DNA from: Cacajao melanocephalus
Lineage: Eukaryota; Chordata; Mammalia; Primates; Pitheciidae
Direction: 5' to 3'
Length of the DNA: 64,000 nucleotides
Assembly: GCA_963573385.1 (NCBI GenBank)
Contig: CAUYLG010026878.1
Location: forward strand, 1-64,000
Part shown: in pieces, positions 36,548-49,062 of the stretch
Position numbering within the stretch: position 1 is the first letter of the stretch
Layout: every line of letters starts with the position of its first letter
Notes under the pieces: model-generated
What the model was told of the DNA's origin: nothing
The model's database searches: none
What the model saw: the letters and a program-made list of their open reading frames with translations, nothing else
Translations under genes and position numbers: made by a program

Positions 36548-37293
36548 TCAAAAATATAAATTATGATATGTATTACTATCATTTCAATTTTTTATAATTA
36601 GTTTATTACTACATTGTTGATTTCTCTTATAGTCAATGATTATTTCTCCTGTGTGGAAATTACCGGTATTTTCTTCAAAGTAGTGAGGTTATGTTTTTTG
36701 AATAAAGAAAAGGCAAACACTGGCTGCCTCTGAATTCAGGTCTCCCTGCAGTGAAGGTGGTAGCAGTTGAGTTTTCTGGTTATTGTAGCTTTTATGGTTT
36801 TAAACTATTCCATCACTAGGGATTAGGGTGGGGGTGGCTAGGCCTCCCTCCAACTTACTTCTTAGCAACATTTCCTTTAATGGAAACAACTGTTTCTGTC
36901 CCAGTTTAAAAAATCCATTTCCATTGGCACTACAGTTGGTAACATTTTTCTTCCTAGATTTTAGCAAAAGCCTGATTGCTTAGCCTCTTAGGTTTAAGTG
37001 TTACTGTGAGAATTTTTTTTTCTATGTGTATGTTTTCCAAAGCATTTTCATTGGAAGCTAAAAGAGGACAGGCAGCTGTGAGTTGGCTAGCTACATCCTA
37101 GTGTGAACACTGTGGAAATGCTTTCCATTTACTTCAGAAGGGTCAAGGGTTCCTTTAATTCACATTCTAAAGTTTTGGATGAAACTCTGTTAGGCAAAAT
37201 CCCCCTAGTATATAATCTTATTCAAATACTTACTTTACTAAATTTGGATCTGTGGTAATAATCCTGAGGTGATCATAAAGAAATTGTTTTTAT
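36548..37293. other. Intron 2 sequence, nothing recognised
   Basis: Plain intron, no identifiable feature. Confidence 0.4.
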
Positions 37294-37307
37294 AAAACAT
37301 AATGAAG

Positions 37308-37607
37308 GGTCAGGCATGGTGGCTCATGCCTGTAATCCCAGCACTTTGGGAGGCTGAGGTGGGCAGATCACTTGAGGTTGGGAGTTCGAGATCAGCCTGG
37401 CCAACATGGTAAGAACCCCATCTCTACTAAGAATACAAAATTATCTGGGCGTAGTGGCACATGCCTGTAAACCCAGCTACTCAGGAGGCTGAGGCAGGAG
37501 AATAGCTTAAACCAGGGAGGCAGAGGTTGCAGTAAACCGAGATGTGCCATCGCACTCCAGCCTGGGCAACAGAGCAAGACTCCATCTCGAAAAAAACAAA
37601 ACAAAAC
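37308..37607 (+). mobile_element. AluS-like, full length
   Basis: Perfect 14-bp target duplication AAAACATAATGAAG at 37294-37307 and 37608-37621. The tail is (AAAAC)n-like. Confidence 0.95.
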
Positions 37608-37668
37608 AAAACATAATGAAGAATATAAAACACTTGATGATTATAACAGTACCAGTTACTTTACCTGT

Positions 37669-37762
37669 TATAATATATATAGCATATATACATATATATA
37701 TATACATACAGCATATATAAATATATACAACATATATATTATGCTGTATATATGATATATAA
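37669..37762. repeat. (TA)n-rich low-complexity tract
   Basis: Alternating TATATA broken by CATATA and TACATA units. Likely length-variable and able to extrude hairpins. Confidence 0.85.
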
Positions 37763-38002
37763 AGTAAGCATGACACATGAAAAGTTAGATTTATAAAGAA
37801 TAACCTAATTTAAGTAAATCCAAGTAGTTTAATTTGTTAAAGTATAGCTAATTGTCCCAAGTACACTTAAATTAACATTTTATTTATCAAAACTTGATTT
37901 ACAAACAACTATAACTCAAGGCACACATGAATTCAGTGTATGTCAGCTAAAATTAAATGTTAAAGTTATTTTCAAGGACTGAAAATATGATAATATGTAT
38001 TA

Positions 38003-38312
<310 letters not shown>

Positions 38313-38735
38313 AATATATTACTTTAAATCTATCTCCTAAGTGAAAACATTTAAAAACCAATGTTAATGGTATAGTAAGTCTTACTTAATACCATAGAGT
38401 AACTCAACTACAAATATCCCACTCACAAAGTCAATTTGGAAATTTGGGTAAAGATGGTAAACTAAATATACATACTCAATTCCAATCCCTCTACAAATAT
38501 TAAAACAGTAAAGTGATTTTTAAAGAAAGCATAAGCTCAGAAGAATATAGAAGAGAACATAAGAATTTTGGAGCCAGGAAGGAAATAGATGAGTAGTAAC
38601 TGAGTTAGGAGACCTGAGAAAACGGAACAGCAAGGCGGCAGGGGGAAAAACTGAGAAGCAACCTAACTCTGCACTGCAGAGCTCGCCAAAAAAAAAAAAT
38701 GGTGGCAAAATTTCTGGTCAAAAGGGTTACAGAGG

Positions 38736-39047
38736 CTGGGCGCAGTGGTTCATGCCTAACAATCCTGGCAATTTCTGAGGCCCAGACGGATAGATAGCTT
38801 GGGCCCAGGAGCTCAAGAATAGCTTGGGCAACATAGCAAGATCTCATCTTTACTTAAAAGAAGAAAAAAAAAGAAAGTAAAAATAGCCAGATGTGGTGCC
38901 ACATGCCTGTAGTCCCAGCTACTGGGGAGGCCAAAGAGGAAGGATCACATGAGCCCAGGAGTTGGAGTTTGCAATGAGCTATGATGGCACCACTGTACTC
39001 CATCCTGGGCAACAGAGCAAGACCCAATCTAACAAAATAAAAAGGGC
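38736..39047 (+). mobile_element. AluJ-like, full length
   Basis: GGCTGGGCGCAGTGGTTCATG to CAAGACCCAATCTAACAAAAT. Unusual internal A-rich linker with GAAGAAAAAAAAAGAAAG. Confidence 0.9.
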
Positions 39048-39420
39048 AGGGGTGCTAAATGTAGGAAGCATAGCTGTACATCTGCTTAAGGAGCAGGGAG
39101 ACCCCAAGATACCTTCTCACTCCCGAAGCCTGGCAATGTCCCTTCTTCCCCAGGGAAACCCTTACGTTTATTCTCTGGAAAGGGTGAATCAGAGAGTTTC
39201 TGGATTTGCAAATCTCTAGCACAACTGAGCGTGGGCATGGGGCTGATAGGGATCTAGTAAAAGTTTATAAACTGAATGTTGATGCCTCCAAGCTTTATTC
39301 TCCCACTAGGATGCTGGCAACTAAGTACCTTTCAGAATGGAAGAGTCTTCTCTGAAGAATCTGACCGGCCCAAGAGAAAATACCTAAAGATATAGACATT
39401 GGTAACTTTCTAAGAAATGG

Positions 39421-40228
39421 TTGTTATGGGTTGAATGGTGTCCCCAAAACAGATGTGTTAAGGTCCACTCTAGACTGAATTAGATCTTCCCAAAATTAAT
39501 AGGTTGAAGTCCTAACTTCAAATGTGTCTATATTTGGAGTTATGGCCTTTATGGCGGTAATTAAGGTTAATTACCTTAATTAGGTCATAGGGTAAAGCCC
39601 TACTGATAGGGTTGGTGTCCTTACATGAAAAGGAAAAAGAGGAATGCTTCTCTCTATGTGCGCACATCAGAAAGACCATGTGATGACCCAATGGTCTTTT
39701 CCTTGCAAGCCGGAAAAGAGCCCATACAGGAAACCAACCCTGGCAGCACCTTGATGTTGGAATTCCAGTCTCCAGAACCATGAGAAAATAATTTCTGTTG
39801 TTCAGGTTACCCAGTCCATGGTATTTTGTTATGGCAACACAAGCAGACTAATACACAGTCCTGAACTCCAATACCTCAGAATGTGACCTTATTTGGAAAT
39901 AGGGTCATTGAAGATGTCGTTAAATGAAGTTATGTGACTGGTGTCCTTGTAAGATGAAGAGAAGAGACAAAACAGACACACAGAGACATGAGGGGCGAGT
40001 CCTATGTGACAATGGAGGAAGCCTATGGAGGTAGACTGAAGTGCTGGCAACAATCAGCAGCTAGGAATTCACTCTCCTCAACAGGTTTCTAAGGGAGTGT
40101 GGCCCTGTCAACATCTTGATTATGGAATTAAGGACTTCTAGCCTCCAGAAATTGTGGGACAACACATTTCTGTTGTTTTAATCCACACTGCTTGTGGTAC
40201 GTCCTTATGGCAGCCATAGGAACACATA
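39421..40228 (+). mobile_element. MaLR-type (MLT1-like) LTRs, apparently nested
   Basis: TGTTATGGGTTGAATGGTGTC starts an MLT1-like LTR that breaks near 39466. A related LTR body follows (CCCAAAATTAATAGGTTGAAG to TTATGGCAACACAAGCAGAC), and from about 39858 the first LTR seems to resume (ACCTCAGAATGTGACCTTATT, CTAGCCTCCAGAAATTGTGG, TTATGGCAGCCATAGGAACAC). LTRs of this class carry no coding capacity. Confidence 0.65.
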
Positions 40229-41194
40229 CAATAATCTAGTCAGATCACACTACAGTGAAAATCACATTCAACAAGCCCTTTCATGGGCACAGGGCTGCAG
40301 GCAGCTTTCATTATTATCCTAAAAAAATGAGCAGAGAACCAGAGATCATCCAACATTTGAGGAAATCATACATGGAAAACAGAGGCTGAAACAAATGTAC
40401 AATAGAATTTAAAGGAAAACTACATAGGAAAAAGAACATGTCCAAAAAACTGTCAGCCATATTTTCAAAAAGAAAAAGAGATCTTAAACATAAAATAAGA
40501 ATACAATGCTAAAGACAAAGGAACATTCACACAATAAAAACAGCCCCTAAGAATTAAGCAGATAGGTGCAGAAATTAAAATATCAATTGAAGGGTTAGAA
40601 GGTAAAACTGAGAAACTCAATCAGAAAGTAGAACAAAAAGAGATAGGAAAGAGAAGGGAAAAGATAAAAAAAAAATTAGAGAACCAGTCCAAGTGCCTTA
40701 TAACTGAATAAAAGGAATTCCAGACAGAACAACAGTGGAAATTGAGTACAGAACAGTATTAAAGAAAAAATTTTAACCAAATTTCTCAGAGCTGAATGAA
40801 AAAGGATTCCCAGATTAAAAGAGATGACTGAGGGTTTGGTAAAATGGATTATAACAGACTCACACATCAAAGCACATCATCATGAAATTTTAAAACAACA
40901 GGAAAACAGAAAATATCATAAGCTTCCTGAATGGGGAGAAAAACAGGTAAGCATCATAATGGCTTCAGCCTTCTCAACAGCAACACCAGAAGTTAAAGAC
41001 AATGAAGAAATGCTCTCAAAATTCTGAAAGAAAATGCACACAGCTCTAGCAAAGTTTGGGTCTGGATACACAGTAAGAACACAGAATACCAGACAAATGA
41101 AACAAGATAGTGAATAACACCAGAGAAAAGAATGGTAACGGTAGGATACTGTCGAGATCAGCTGTGAATAGTGTTTGCATAATGAAAACGATTA

Positions 41195-41440
41195 TATGAC
41201 AGGTACTGCTATGTGTAAGGTACAGATTTAAATGCTTTCTGTTAATTAACTCATATAATGAACACAACGCTTAAACGCTTTATGTTCATTATATACTACT
41301 ACTTACTGATTAGAAAATTGAGGCATGGAAAGGTCAAATAACTTGTCCAAAGATATAGCTAGTAATGGGTAGGGCTAGAATGATAACCTAGGAACCCTGT
41401 TTCCAGACATTGTGTGCTTTAGCTCTATATTCTATTGCTT
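41195..41440 (-). repeat. MIR remnant
   Basis: AATTAACTCATATAATGAAC, GATTAGAAAATTGAGGCATGG and AACTTGTCCAAAGATATAGC follow MIR in reverse. Confidence 0.7.
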
Positions 41441-43240
41441 CTAATGTCATCTAAATAATATAAATATTGAATATTGAGCTAACCCAAACTACACTGCAAT
41501 GATTCCGGGAAGCTATAAGGACAGGGAAATACGCATGTGTATAGTGGCACTGGGTAACTACTAAATGATCTTTCATAGAAGGAAGTTAATTCATGATGTC
41601 CATCTGAAAAATTAAGAAAGCAGAATAAACATGTTATTTGGAATATGGAAATAAATGCTAAAAGATTCAGATAAGAGTGTGAAGTAGTTGCCTCTAGAGA
41701 GTTAGACCTAGGAATGGGAGCCTATGGGATGGGAACTACTGTTTTCCATCATAAGCCTTGGAAAACTAATTGTTTTTTTTTAAGTTATAAGCAAACACAG
41801 CTTTGATAAAAATAAAAACTAAATTAAAAGTAGATCAGAATGGAAAATACACAGACAAGCAAGTGGCCTGACAAAACTAATTTTCAGTAAAAATCCCATC
41901 ATAATCAGTAGGCTAATCTTTAAACTTTTTAAGTTATTAAAACCCTTAAATGAAATGAATACTTTTTATAAAAAATATCAAAAGATACCTAGGAAACACT
42001 TCTTGAGAACAAAGAAAAGTTCTTTAGTATGTTTTTCCCCTTCTATTTCCACTCTAAAGTTAGTGGGCAACTTCAGATTTTATTTTCAATAAGATCTGTA
42101 GAAATGGCATGTGGTTTATTTGTTCATTTTCGTATCACCTAAATAGTCAGTCAAAAATTAGGTCACTTTCAAAAACCAAGTCAGCAGACTTTTAGAGGGC
42201 CATTTCTAGGCCGTTTAAAGAGTAATCTCCCAGTTTTTCCTGTTCTTTGTTCTTGTTCACAGTAAATCTCAGAACCAAATGTCTGATTTTGATTTGTAAG
42301 TGCTGTTAGCCAATCTTTTCATTGCTGCTTTCTCCAACATTCTTAGAATAAGAACACTGGTTTCCTAGAAAAGCTACAGCAATTACACACAACTTGGAAG
42401 TAAACACTCTATTTTCAAGTCATGAGATGGAATGAGCCTGAAAAATCTGCAAAACCATACTAATTCTTCAGTAAGTTTACATTTCAATTACTGCAAGACT
42501 GAAAGTCTTTAAGTAGGCCATATCAGCCACACTATGCAGGAAATTATATCCTAGGAAAGCTCTGTTTTAAAAATAGGCAAAGGAAGAAAGGAAGGTTGCC
42601 AAAATACACAGTACTTTCCATTTGTTTTGATTTGAACACAGCATCTGTTTTATCAGGTGCAATCTACCATTTGCAGGCTTAAGGGGAATGGTAGTAGTTA
42701 GGGTGGGAAGAAGTAAATTAACAGAAAATGTTTGCTTTCTGAAAATAATTTTGAAGTAGATAACAGCGGAATTTGGGTCATAACCAAATACCTCAAAGAA
42801 ACTGGGTTTCGGGATAAATGTTAGGACTGGACTACGTCCTCCTTAACCTAGCAGAATCAAAGCTGGTAAACTAGATCAGTCCACTTAAGAAATGTATATG
42901 ATCTTAAGCACAGTATTTGATGTATACTTAAAAGTCAACTTTTCTCATTTATTTATTCAAGAAACAATGAGTACCTATTATGCAGCAGGTACTGTTCTAG
43001 GTACAGGAATATAGCAATTAATAAAACAACAAAATACTTCCCCATGGAGCTCATTCTGGTAAAGAAGACAGATACAAATAAAGACTATAACATCAGTTAC
43101 TATAAAGAGCTATTAAAAACATAACAGGGCAATTTTAAGGTTAATTTTTACTAAGAAAATATCACATATAAAACAAAGCAAATTTGGATAACATTACTGT
43201 ATAGGAAAACTTTACGAGGACTGAGTTCTGATAAAGCTGT
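41441..43240. other. Intron 2 sequence, nothing firmly recognised
   Basis: About 1.8 kb. The segment 42950-43120 (GAGTACCTATTATGCAGCAGG, TACTGTTCTAGGTACAGGAAT) is probably a MIR/L2-age repeat. The rest is unassigned. Confidence 0.4.
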
Positions 43241-43255
43241 TAAGAGTCCGTTTAA

Positions 43256-43490
43256 CAATGAGAACACATGGACACAGGGTGGGGAACATCATATACTGGG
43301 GCCTGTTGGGGGATCAGGGGCAAGGGGAGGGAGAGCATTAGGACATATACCTAATGCATTCGGGGCTTAAAACCTAGATGATAGGTTGATGGGTGCAGCA
43401 AACCACCATGGCACATGTATACCTATGTAACAAACCTGCGCGTTCTGCACGTGTATCTCAGAACTTAAAGCATAATTAAAAGAAAATAAA
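43256..43490 (+). mobile_element. 5'-truncated L1PA-type 3' end
   Basis: AATGAGAACACATGGACACAG, TGGGGCCTGTTGGGGGATC, CCTAATGCATTCGGGGC, then AACAAACCTGCGCGTTCTGC and an A-rich end. A 13-bp near-perfect duplication (AGAGTCCGTTTAA at 43243-43255, AGAATCCGTTTAA near 43491-43503) flanks it. Antisense to REEP3. Confidence 0.9.
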
Positions 43491-43503
43491 AGAATCCGTT
43501 TAA

Positions 43504-44049
43504 ATCAGATGGCTAAGTTTAGGACTTAGCCTTGCACTGGGTGTAAGCAAATAATGTTCAAAATTTTTGTCAGAGTAAAATTAGACTGGAAATATTTAGA
43601 AGATTGTCAAGATTTAAAGAATTTTCTTTTTTTTTTTTAAAGGAGGAACTTTACATAATTTTTAAAAACTTCTATTTCATTTTTGAACCTCTTTGTTACA
43701 GGTGATTTCAATGCTGATGGGTCCTGCCCTAGTAAGCTGCCTGACTCCTTCTTAAAAAGTATCTACATGGCCGTGGCCCCTGAACATCTAGCTTTGAATT
43801 AATCAGATGCACATTCACTGGCTGGTTGTGAAAGCTGTTTCAACTTTTACGTGAGGCTAGAATCTTCACCTGTGTTTCTAAAGGTAGCATGGTAGAATAG
43901 ACAGAATAAAATACTAGAAACAGAAGATCTCTGATCTGGTACCAATTCTGCCTTTACAATCCATGTGACTCCAGGTAAATTTGCTTCTCTATGCCTGTAC
44001 TACTGGAATATTTTCTATGCCTACTTTACGGGACTGCAGTAAGGATCAG
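43504..44049. other. Intron 2 sequence, nothing recognised
   Basis: No feature identified. Confidence 0.4.
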
Positions 44050-44490
44050 TGAGATATTATTGGAGTAGGCAGAAAAATGCCCTCTCTCCCCTGAAGATGT
44101 CTGTGTCTTAATCTCTGGAAACTGTGAATATGTTAGGTTACACTGTAAAGGAGAAATACAGTTGCAGATGAAATTAGGGTTGCTAATCAGCTGACCTTGA
44201 AATGGGACGTGTATCCTGGATTAATTAGGTGGGCCCAATGTAATTGCAAGAGTTCTTATAAGTGGAAGAGGAAGCAGAAGAGAGAACCAGAGAGATGGCA
44301 GCATGAAAAGGTATCAGCCTAACATTGCTTGGGGATGGAGGAATAAAGCCATAAGCCAAGGAATGCGGGCAGCCTGTAGAAGCTGGGGAAGACAGGGAAA
44401 CACACTTTCCCCTAAACCCTCCAGAAGGGGCGAGGCCTATGGACTCATTTTAGGATTCTGACCTCTAGGACTATAAGTGAATAAATTTGT
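44050..44490 (+). mobile_element. LTR/MaLR-like element
   Basis: AATATGTTAGGTTACACTG, GGTGGGCCCAATGTAATTGC, AGTTCTTATAAGTGGAAGAG, GCCAAGGAATGCGGGCAGCC and GAATAAATTTGTGGTTATG follow a common mammalian LTR-type repeat of the MaLR sort. The subfamily was not determined. Confidence 0.55.
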
Positions 44491-44655
44491 GGTTATGTTA
44501 TTCTATGCCAATGAGAGTGTAATAATTTGTTTCAAAAAATTATTCAGAGTAGCAAATGAAAATAATAAAAGTACTTTGAAACTGGTAGGAAATCATTTAA
44601 ATGGAAAATATTATTATTCCAAGGTGACATCTCAACTTAGTCTCTCTAGCAGCCT

Positions 44656-44958
<303 letters not shown>

Positions 44959-45195
44959 TAGCAGCCTTGACGATAAGCAATTTGGTTGCTGGGAGGTCTT
45001 CAGAGTTGATACATTTCCCTGTCAAAGTGCCTGACCATTTATTTTGCTTTTAGTTCTTATTTTATTTGTGAAGCAGAGTTGATTACCATGTAATTATCAA
45101 ACCAGCTCCAGCCACCTGCCTTTCACCTTCCCTGGTTTCTCCTCAATTACTCATTATTCTGGTCTCAAATGGATGGTTAAGAAAACTTTTTTTCA

Positions 45196-45310
45196 GGCTA
45201 CTAGGCTTAATACCTGAGTGATGAAAGTCTGTATCACACACCCCCATGACACAAATTTACCTATATAACAAACATGCAAAAACTCTAAACTTACAATAAA
45301 AGTTGAAATG
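45196..45310 (+). mobile_element. L1 3' end fragment
   Basis: TACTAGGCTTAATACCTGAG, CCCCATGACACAAATTTACC and TATATAACAAACATGC followed by AATAAAAGTT match an L1 3'UTR end. Confidence 0.75.
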
Positions 45311-45520
45311 CTTTTCAGAGTCATAGTATTACTGCAAACTTATGTACAGATAGTTCCAGCTTTATTAATGAGTATTCTCTAAAAACAACTGTGCAAAATA
45401 GTATGCTTATTATAAAACTAAATACACACATACACATATATCTCATTACATATCATATTTATAGTTTTCTCATGAGTTTGAACGCTAATGTATTCTCATC
45501 CATAGCTAAAATTATCTTCA

Positions 45521-45553
45521 CACTTGATCTTAGCCAAAAGGCCAAGAAGCAAT
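45521..45553 (-). pseudogene. U2 snRNA 5'-end fragment (retro-derived)
   Basis: Reading the minus strand from 45553, this is the first 33 or so nucleotides of U2 snRNA, including the CCTTTTGGCTAAGATCAAGTG block with the branch-point-helix-proximal 5' region. Only two differences are visible, and both are CpG positions of U2 now reading CA on the opposite strand (TG on the RNA sense), as expected from methylation decay. The rest of U2 is absent, and no U2 promoter elements are seen, so it is a truncated non-functional copy. Confidence 0.85.
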
Positions 45554-45780
45554 TAAATTATCTTTATGAAGTAGAAAATTTCAGGGTTAGATCATCCTTA
45601 TTAATCCCCAATTTACAAAATAATCTAGTAATGAAAATCTGAGTGTTGTATCAAGGCTAATAAAACACACAAATTCTTGTTTTTAGGTCTTTAAAAATTA
45701 ATATTAACAAAGTTGAATTAATGCACAGCCTTTATAAATGGATTAATCTTTCTGATTTTTATTTTATTATTATTGTTACT

Positions 45781-46070
45781 ATTTTTTTTTTTAGAGAGGG
45801 TTTCATTCTGTTGTCCAGGCTGGAGTGCAGTGCCAGAATCATGGCTCAATGCAGCCTCGAATTCCTGTGTTCAGGTGATTCTCCCACCTCAGCCTCTCCA
45901 GTAGCTAGGACTACAGGCATGCGCTACCATACCCGGCTAATTTTTATATTTTTTGTAGAGATGGGGTTTCACCATGTTGGCCAGGCTGGTCTCAAACTCC
46001 TGGCCTCCTTCTACCCACCTTGGCCTCACAAAGTGTTGGGATTACAGGTGTTGGCCACTGCATATGACCA
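45781..46070 (-). mobile_element. AluJ-like, full length
   Basis: Poly-T, then AGAGAGGGTTTCATTCTGTTG, ending CACTGCATATGACC. Confidence 0.92.
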
Positions 46071-46755
46071 AACCTATTTTTTAATACAGTTCATTTAATA
46101 TTTTTATATTTCTTATTGCTATCCCTTTACCTTTGACTTTTATTTTAGGGATGATATTTCTGTGCTTACTGATAATATCCTCAAGTTATTAGAGCTTCTC
46201 ATCTGAACAATTTGTACTTAACTTTTTTTCCTAAAAAAAGGGCAGATTTGGGAGGGAAGATGGGAGAATACCATAAACACAAATATATATACAATGCACA
46301 CACACCCAGCAGCACACCAAATTATTATATATCCTGGGCTTCTGGAAAGCTTTGTAGGTGAAATGGGTCCAATGTTGAGAGGCATAATACCCTGTACTTC
46401 AACTGGACATTGAACTAGACTCAGAAAAAGATCTAATTTAATAACATTATAAAAAACATTCCAAATAGGGAAATGGTTCCCATTTATTAAGCACTGGCCA
46501 GAAGTAGATTCTTCAACTCATATTTTCATGGTGTTTGGAAATGATGGCCAGCTCTTACCTTTATCTTCCAAAAGAGAATTCTAATTAAAATATTACAGAG
46601 TAAGGCAGAGTGTTGTTTATAGAATTGTACAAGGCTGTAAAACCATTACTGTGTTGCTCTAAGAATATTAATAATACAATAATGAAAACAGTAAGCAAAA
46701 GTATATTATTTGACAGTAATTTCATGTTACTGAATCTAGTAATAAAAAATTTGGG
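46071..46755. other. Intron 2 sequence, nothing recognised
   Basis: No feature identified. Confidence 0.4.
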
Positions 46756-46756
46756 G

Positions 46757-47080
46757 GGTTGGGCACTGTGGCTCATGCCTATAATCCCAGCACTTTGGGA
46801 GGCTGAAGTAGGTAGATAACATGAGGCCAGGAGTCCAAGACCAACCTGGGCAACATAGTAAGACTCCATCTCTATAAAAAAAAAATAATAAAAAATTAGC
46901 TGGGCATAGTGGTACATGGCTGTCGTTCCAGCTACTCAGGAGGCTGAGGTAGGAGGATTGCTTAAGCTCATGAGGTCCAGGCTACAGTGAACTATGATGG
47001 TGCCATTGCATTCCAGCCTGGGTAATAAGAGCAAGATCCTGTCTCAAAAAAATAAAAAATAAATAAATAAAATAAAAATT
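46757..47080 (+). mobile_element. AluJ-like, full length
   Basis: GGTTGGGCACTGTGGCTCATG to GATCCTGTCTCAAAAAAAT with an (AAAT)n tail. Confidence 0.92.
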
Positions 47081-47689
47081 CTGGGTTGTATTTCATGTTT
47101 AGGGGCTTTTTTATTTCATTATTTCCAGTGATTAGTATTTCATTTTATAAAAGAATTAGTCTATGACTTATTGGAAAAACAAAAGTGGTCCTGTACCATA
47201 GGCAGCTTGAGAAGCACTGTTAACAGACATGCCGGCATCTAGAAACCAATGTATGCCAGCACTATAAAACAATATGCAAAGTATTTACTCCAACATATAT
47301 TAAAATATGAACCTTCAAGTCTTGTATAAAATGAATTTAAATTACCAGGACTTAATATGGTTCCATCCCTTAAGATTAATTTCACCAATCCTAGGTCCAA
47401 AAGATACATATACAAAAGGATGGAAAAATTTCAGAGCCCAACTATGTAACTTATTTACCTCTGCCAGATGTATTCCACTATTTTGACTTGTATTAATACA
47501 TACTTTACTTCCGAAGTTAATTTTATATACAAGAGAAAAAAACGACTATAAAAGTTTAATGAAACGAGTTAGTTATAAAAGTTTCAGAGTCTGTCCCTTC
47601 CTCCTACCCCACAAAAACCCTGATAATATAAAGAATCATGATCTAATCTCTGATCATTTGATCAACTGATGACAAGACTACCATCTAAG
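47081..47689. other. Intron 2 sequence, nothing recognised
   Basis: A short hAT-like end (GGCAGCTTGAGAAGCACTG) near 47200-47220. Otherwise unassigned. Confidence 0.4.
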
Positions 47690-48210
47690 ATCCCTTACAA
47701 AGAACCACAGCTACATACCCCAAAGAATCAAACACAGGTGCTCAAACAAATCCTTGTATGTGAATGTTTGTAGCAATACTATTCATAATAGCCAAAAGAC
47801 AGAACAATTCATATGTCCGTCAACAGATGAATGGATAAGCAAAATGTCGTACATCTACACAGTAGAATGTTATTCAGCCATAAAAAGGAATGTAATACAT
47901 TCTACATACCAAGACATGTATGAACCTTAAAAGCATTATGCTGAGTGAAGGAAGCCAGACTCAAAAGATCATATATTATATGATTCTATTTATATGAAAT
48001 ATCCAGACTAGCAGATTGGTGGTTGTCACTGACTTGGGGTAGGAGAGGATGGGGAGTAACTGTTTAATGGGCACAGGGATTTACTTGGAGTGATGAAAAT
48101 ATTTTGGAACGAGAAAGAGCTAGTGTTTGTATAATATTGTGAATGCATAAAATGCCTCTAAAATGGTTAATTTTATATTATGTGAATGTCACTTCAATTT
48201 TGAAAAAAGA
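47690..48210 (+). mobile_element. L1M 3' portion (end of ORF2 and 3'UTR)
   Basis: AATACTATTCATAATAGCC, CAACAGATGAATGGATAAGC, TTATTCAGCCATAAAAAGGAA, GCATTATGCTGAGTGAAGG, GTAGGAGAGGATGGGGAGT and TATGTGAATGTCACTTC run in order through an old mammalian L1 3' end. Antisense to REEP3. Confidence 0.85.
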
Positions 48211-48989
48211 GCCAAAGTTATTGATGTGCTGTTATCTCAGTATTGACTGCTTATACTGTTGATTAACCACCAATACAATATGCTTTTGCTATTCTCTAAA
48301 AATTCATTCCATCACACATACTAAACTAGATCAGAATTTGTAGGTGGGGAAGGCCATTTACTATTACATCATATAGATAAAATGGGAAATGAGCACAACT
48401 TCAAAAATGTTAAAAAATAAATGTTAATGACAAAAGAAAATTAGGGAATAGAAAAGAAGAAACTAAAAACAAAGAAATACTGAGGACTCATTGCAAATCA
48501 AAACAATATTATTACAAATAGGGTCTGATTCAAGAAGGAAAAAGATTGCACTTGTCAGTGGTGATGGAGTATCTGCAATATTCCTATCGATTAGAAAGTG
48601 ATGAAACACCTACAGAAGAAGAAAAAGGCTTTGGGGCCAGAGAGATATATTCTCAGTGTATCTATAAATTTATAAGGCCAAAAACCCCACAACCCCCTTC
48701 CCCAAGTGAAACAAACAAAAGTTCTCCAACCCCTTATTACACTGGAATTTATAGACTAAATCAAGAGCTATTCAATTACTCATCTTGGGAACCATACACT
48801 TATTTTCATTGAAACTCCACTTTGGGGTTGTTGTCAAAGATTTTTAAAAAGGTTAGTTTTGTTACTTCACATTCATAACAACTTTTAACCCAAAACATTA
48901 CTACAGTTATTTTTAAGAGAAGGGCAGTTTTTCAGTGTGTATCATTAAAATATTAAACTCAGATTAATCACTCATAAAACTTTACTTAC
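48211..48989. other. Intron 2 near exon 2; unexplained 88-codon open frame
   Basis: The plus strand has an ATG-initiated frame at 48546-48812 with an unusually hydrophilic, acidic-then-proline composition (SDETPTEEEKGFGAREIYSQ, then PKTPQPPSPSETN). I recognise no family. No splice or promoter context supports expression, so it is listed as sequence content, not a gene. Confidence 0.3.
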
Positions 48990-49062
48990 ATATTCCTTCA
49001 CGTTTTTTGTTTTCACAGCTTTGTATGAATAATATGCAGGATAAAGCATTCCAAACACCAGC
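48990..49062 (-). CDS. REEP3: REEP3 exon 2 (about residues 12-35)
   Basis: This 73-nt internal exon has its acceptor AG at 49064-49063, after a T-rich tract, and a strong GTAAGT donor just below 48990. After one base that completes the previous codon it encodes 24 residues, from [16 protein letters not shown] to TKNVKEY. This is the first hydrophobic segment of the TB2/DP1/HVA22 domain, with the family's aromatic and proline-containing [10 protein letters not shown] signature. That segment is thought to enter the ER membrane as part of a hairpin. The exon starts in phase 2 and ends in phase 0, so skipping it would shift the frame. It is separated from exon 3 by 29.8 kb and from the edge of the window by nearly 15 kb of intron 1. 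Its flanks are free of Alu within several hundred bases. Confidence 0.95.

Larger units (their letters stand above)
38520..41040 (+). mobile_element. HAL1-like LINE, interrupted
   Basis: The end of this stretch (GCTTCCTGAATGGGGAGAAA, GCTTCAGCCTTCTCAACAGC, AACACCAGAAGTTAAAGAC, GCTCTCAAAATTCTGAAAG) follows the end of the ORF1-like frame of HAL1 elements, the ORF1-only relatives of L1. The upstream A-rich part and the segments at 38520-38730 and 39050-39420 look like its earlier portions. It is broken by an AluJ (38736-39047) and by LTR sequence (39421-40228). The left boundary and the subfamily are uncertain; frames are interrupted. Confidence 0.55.
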
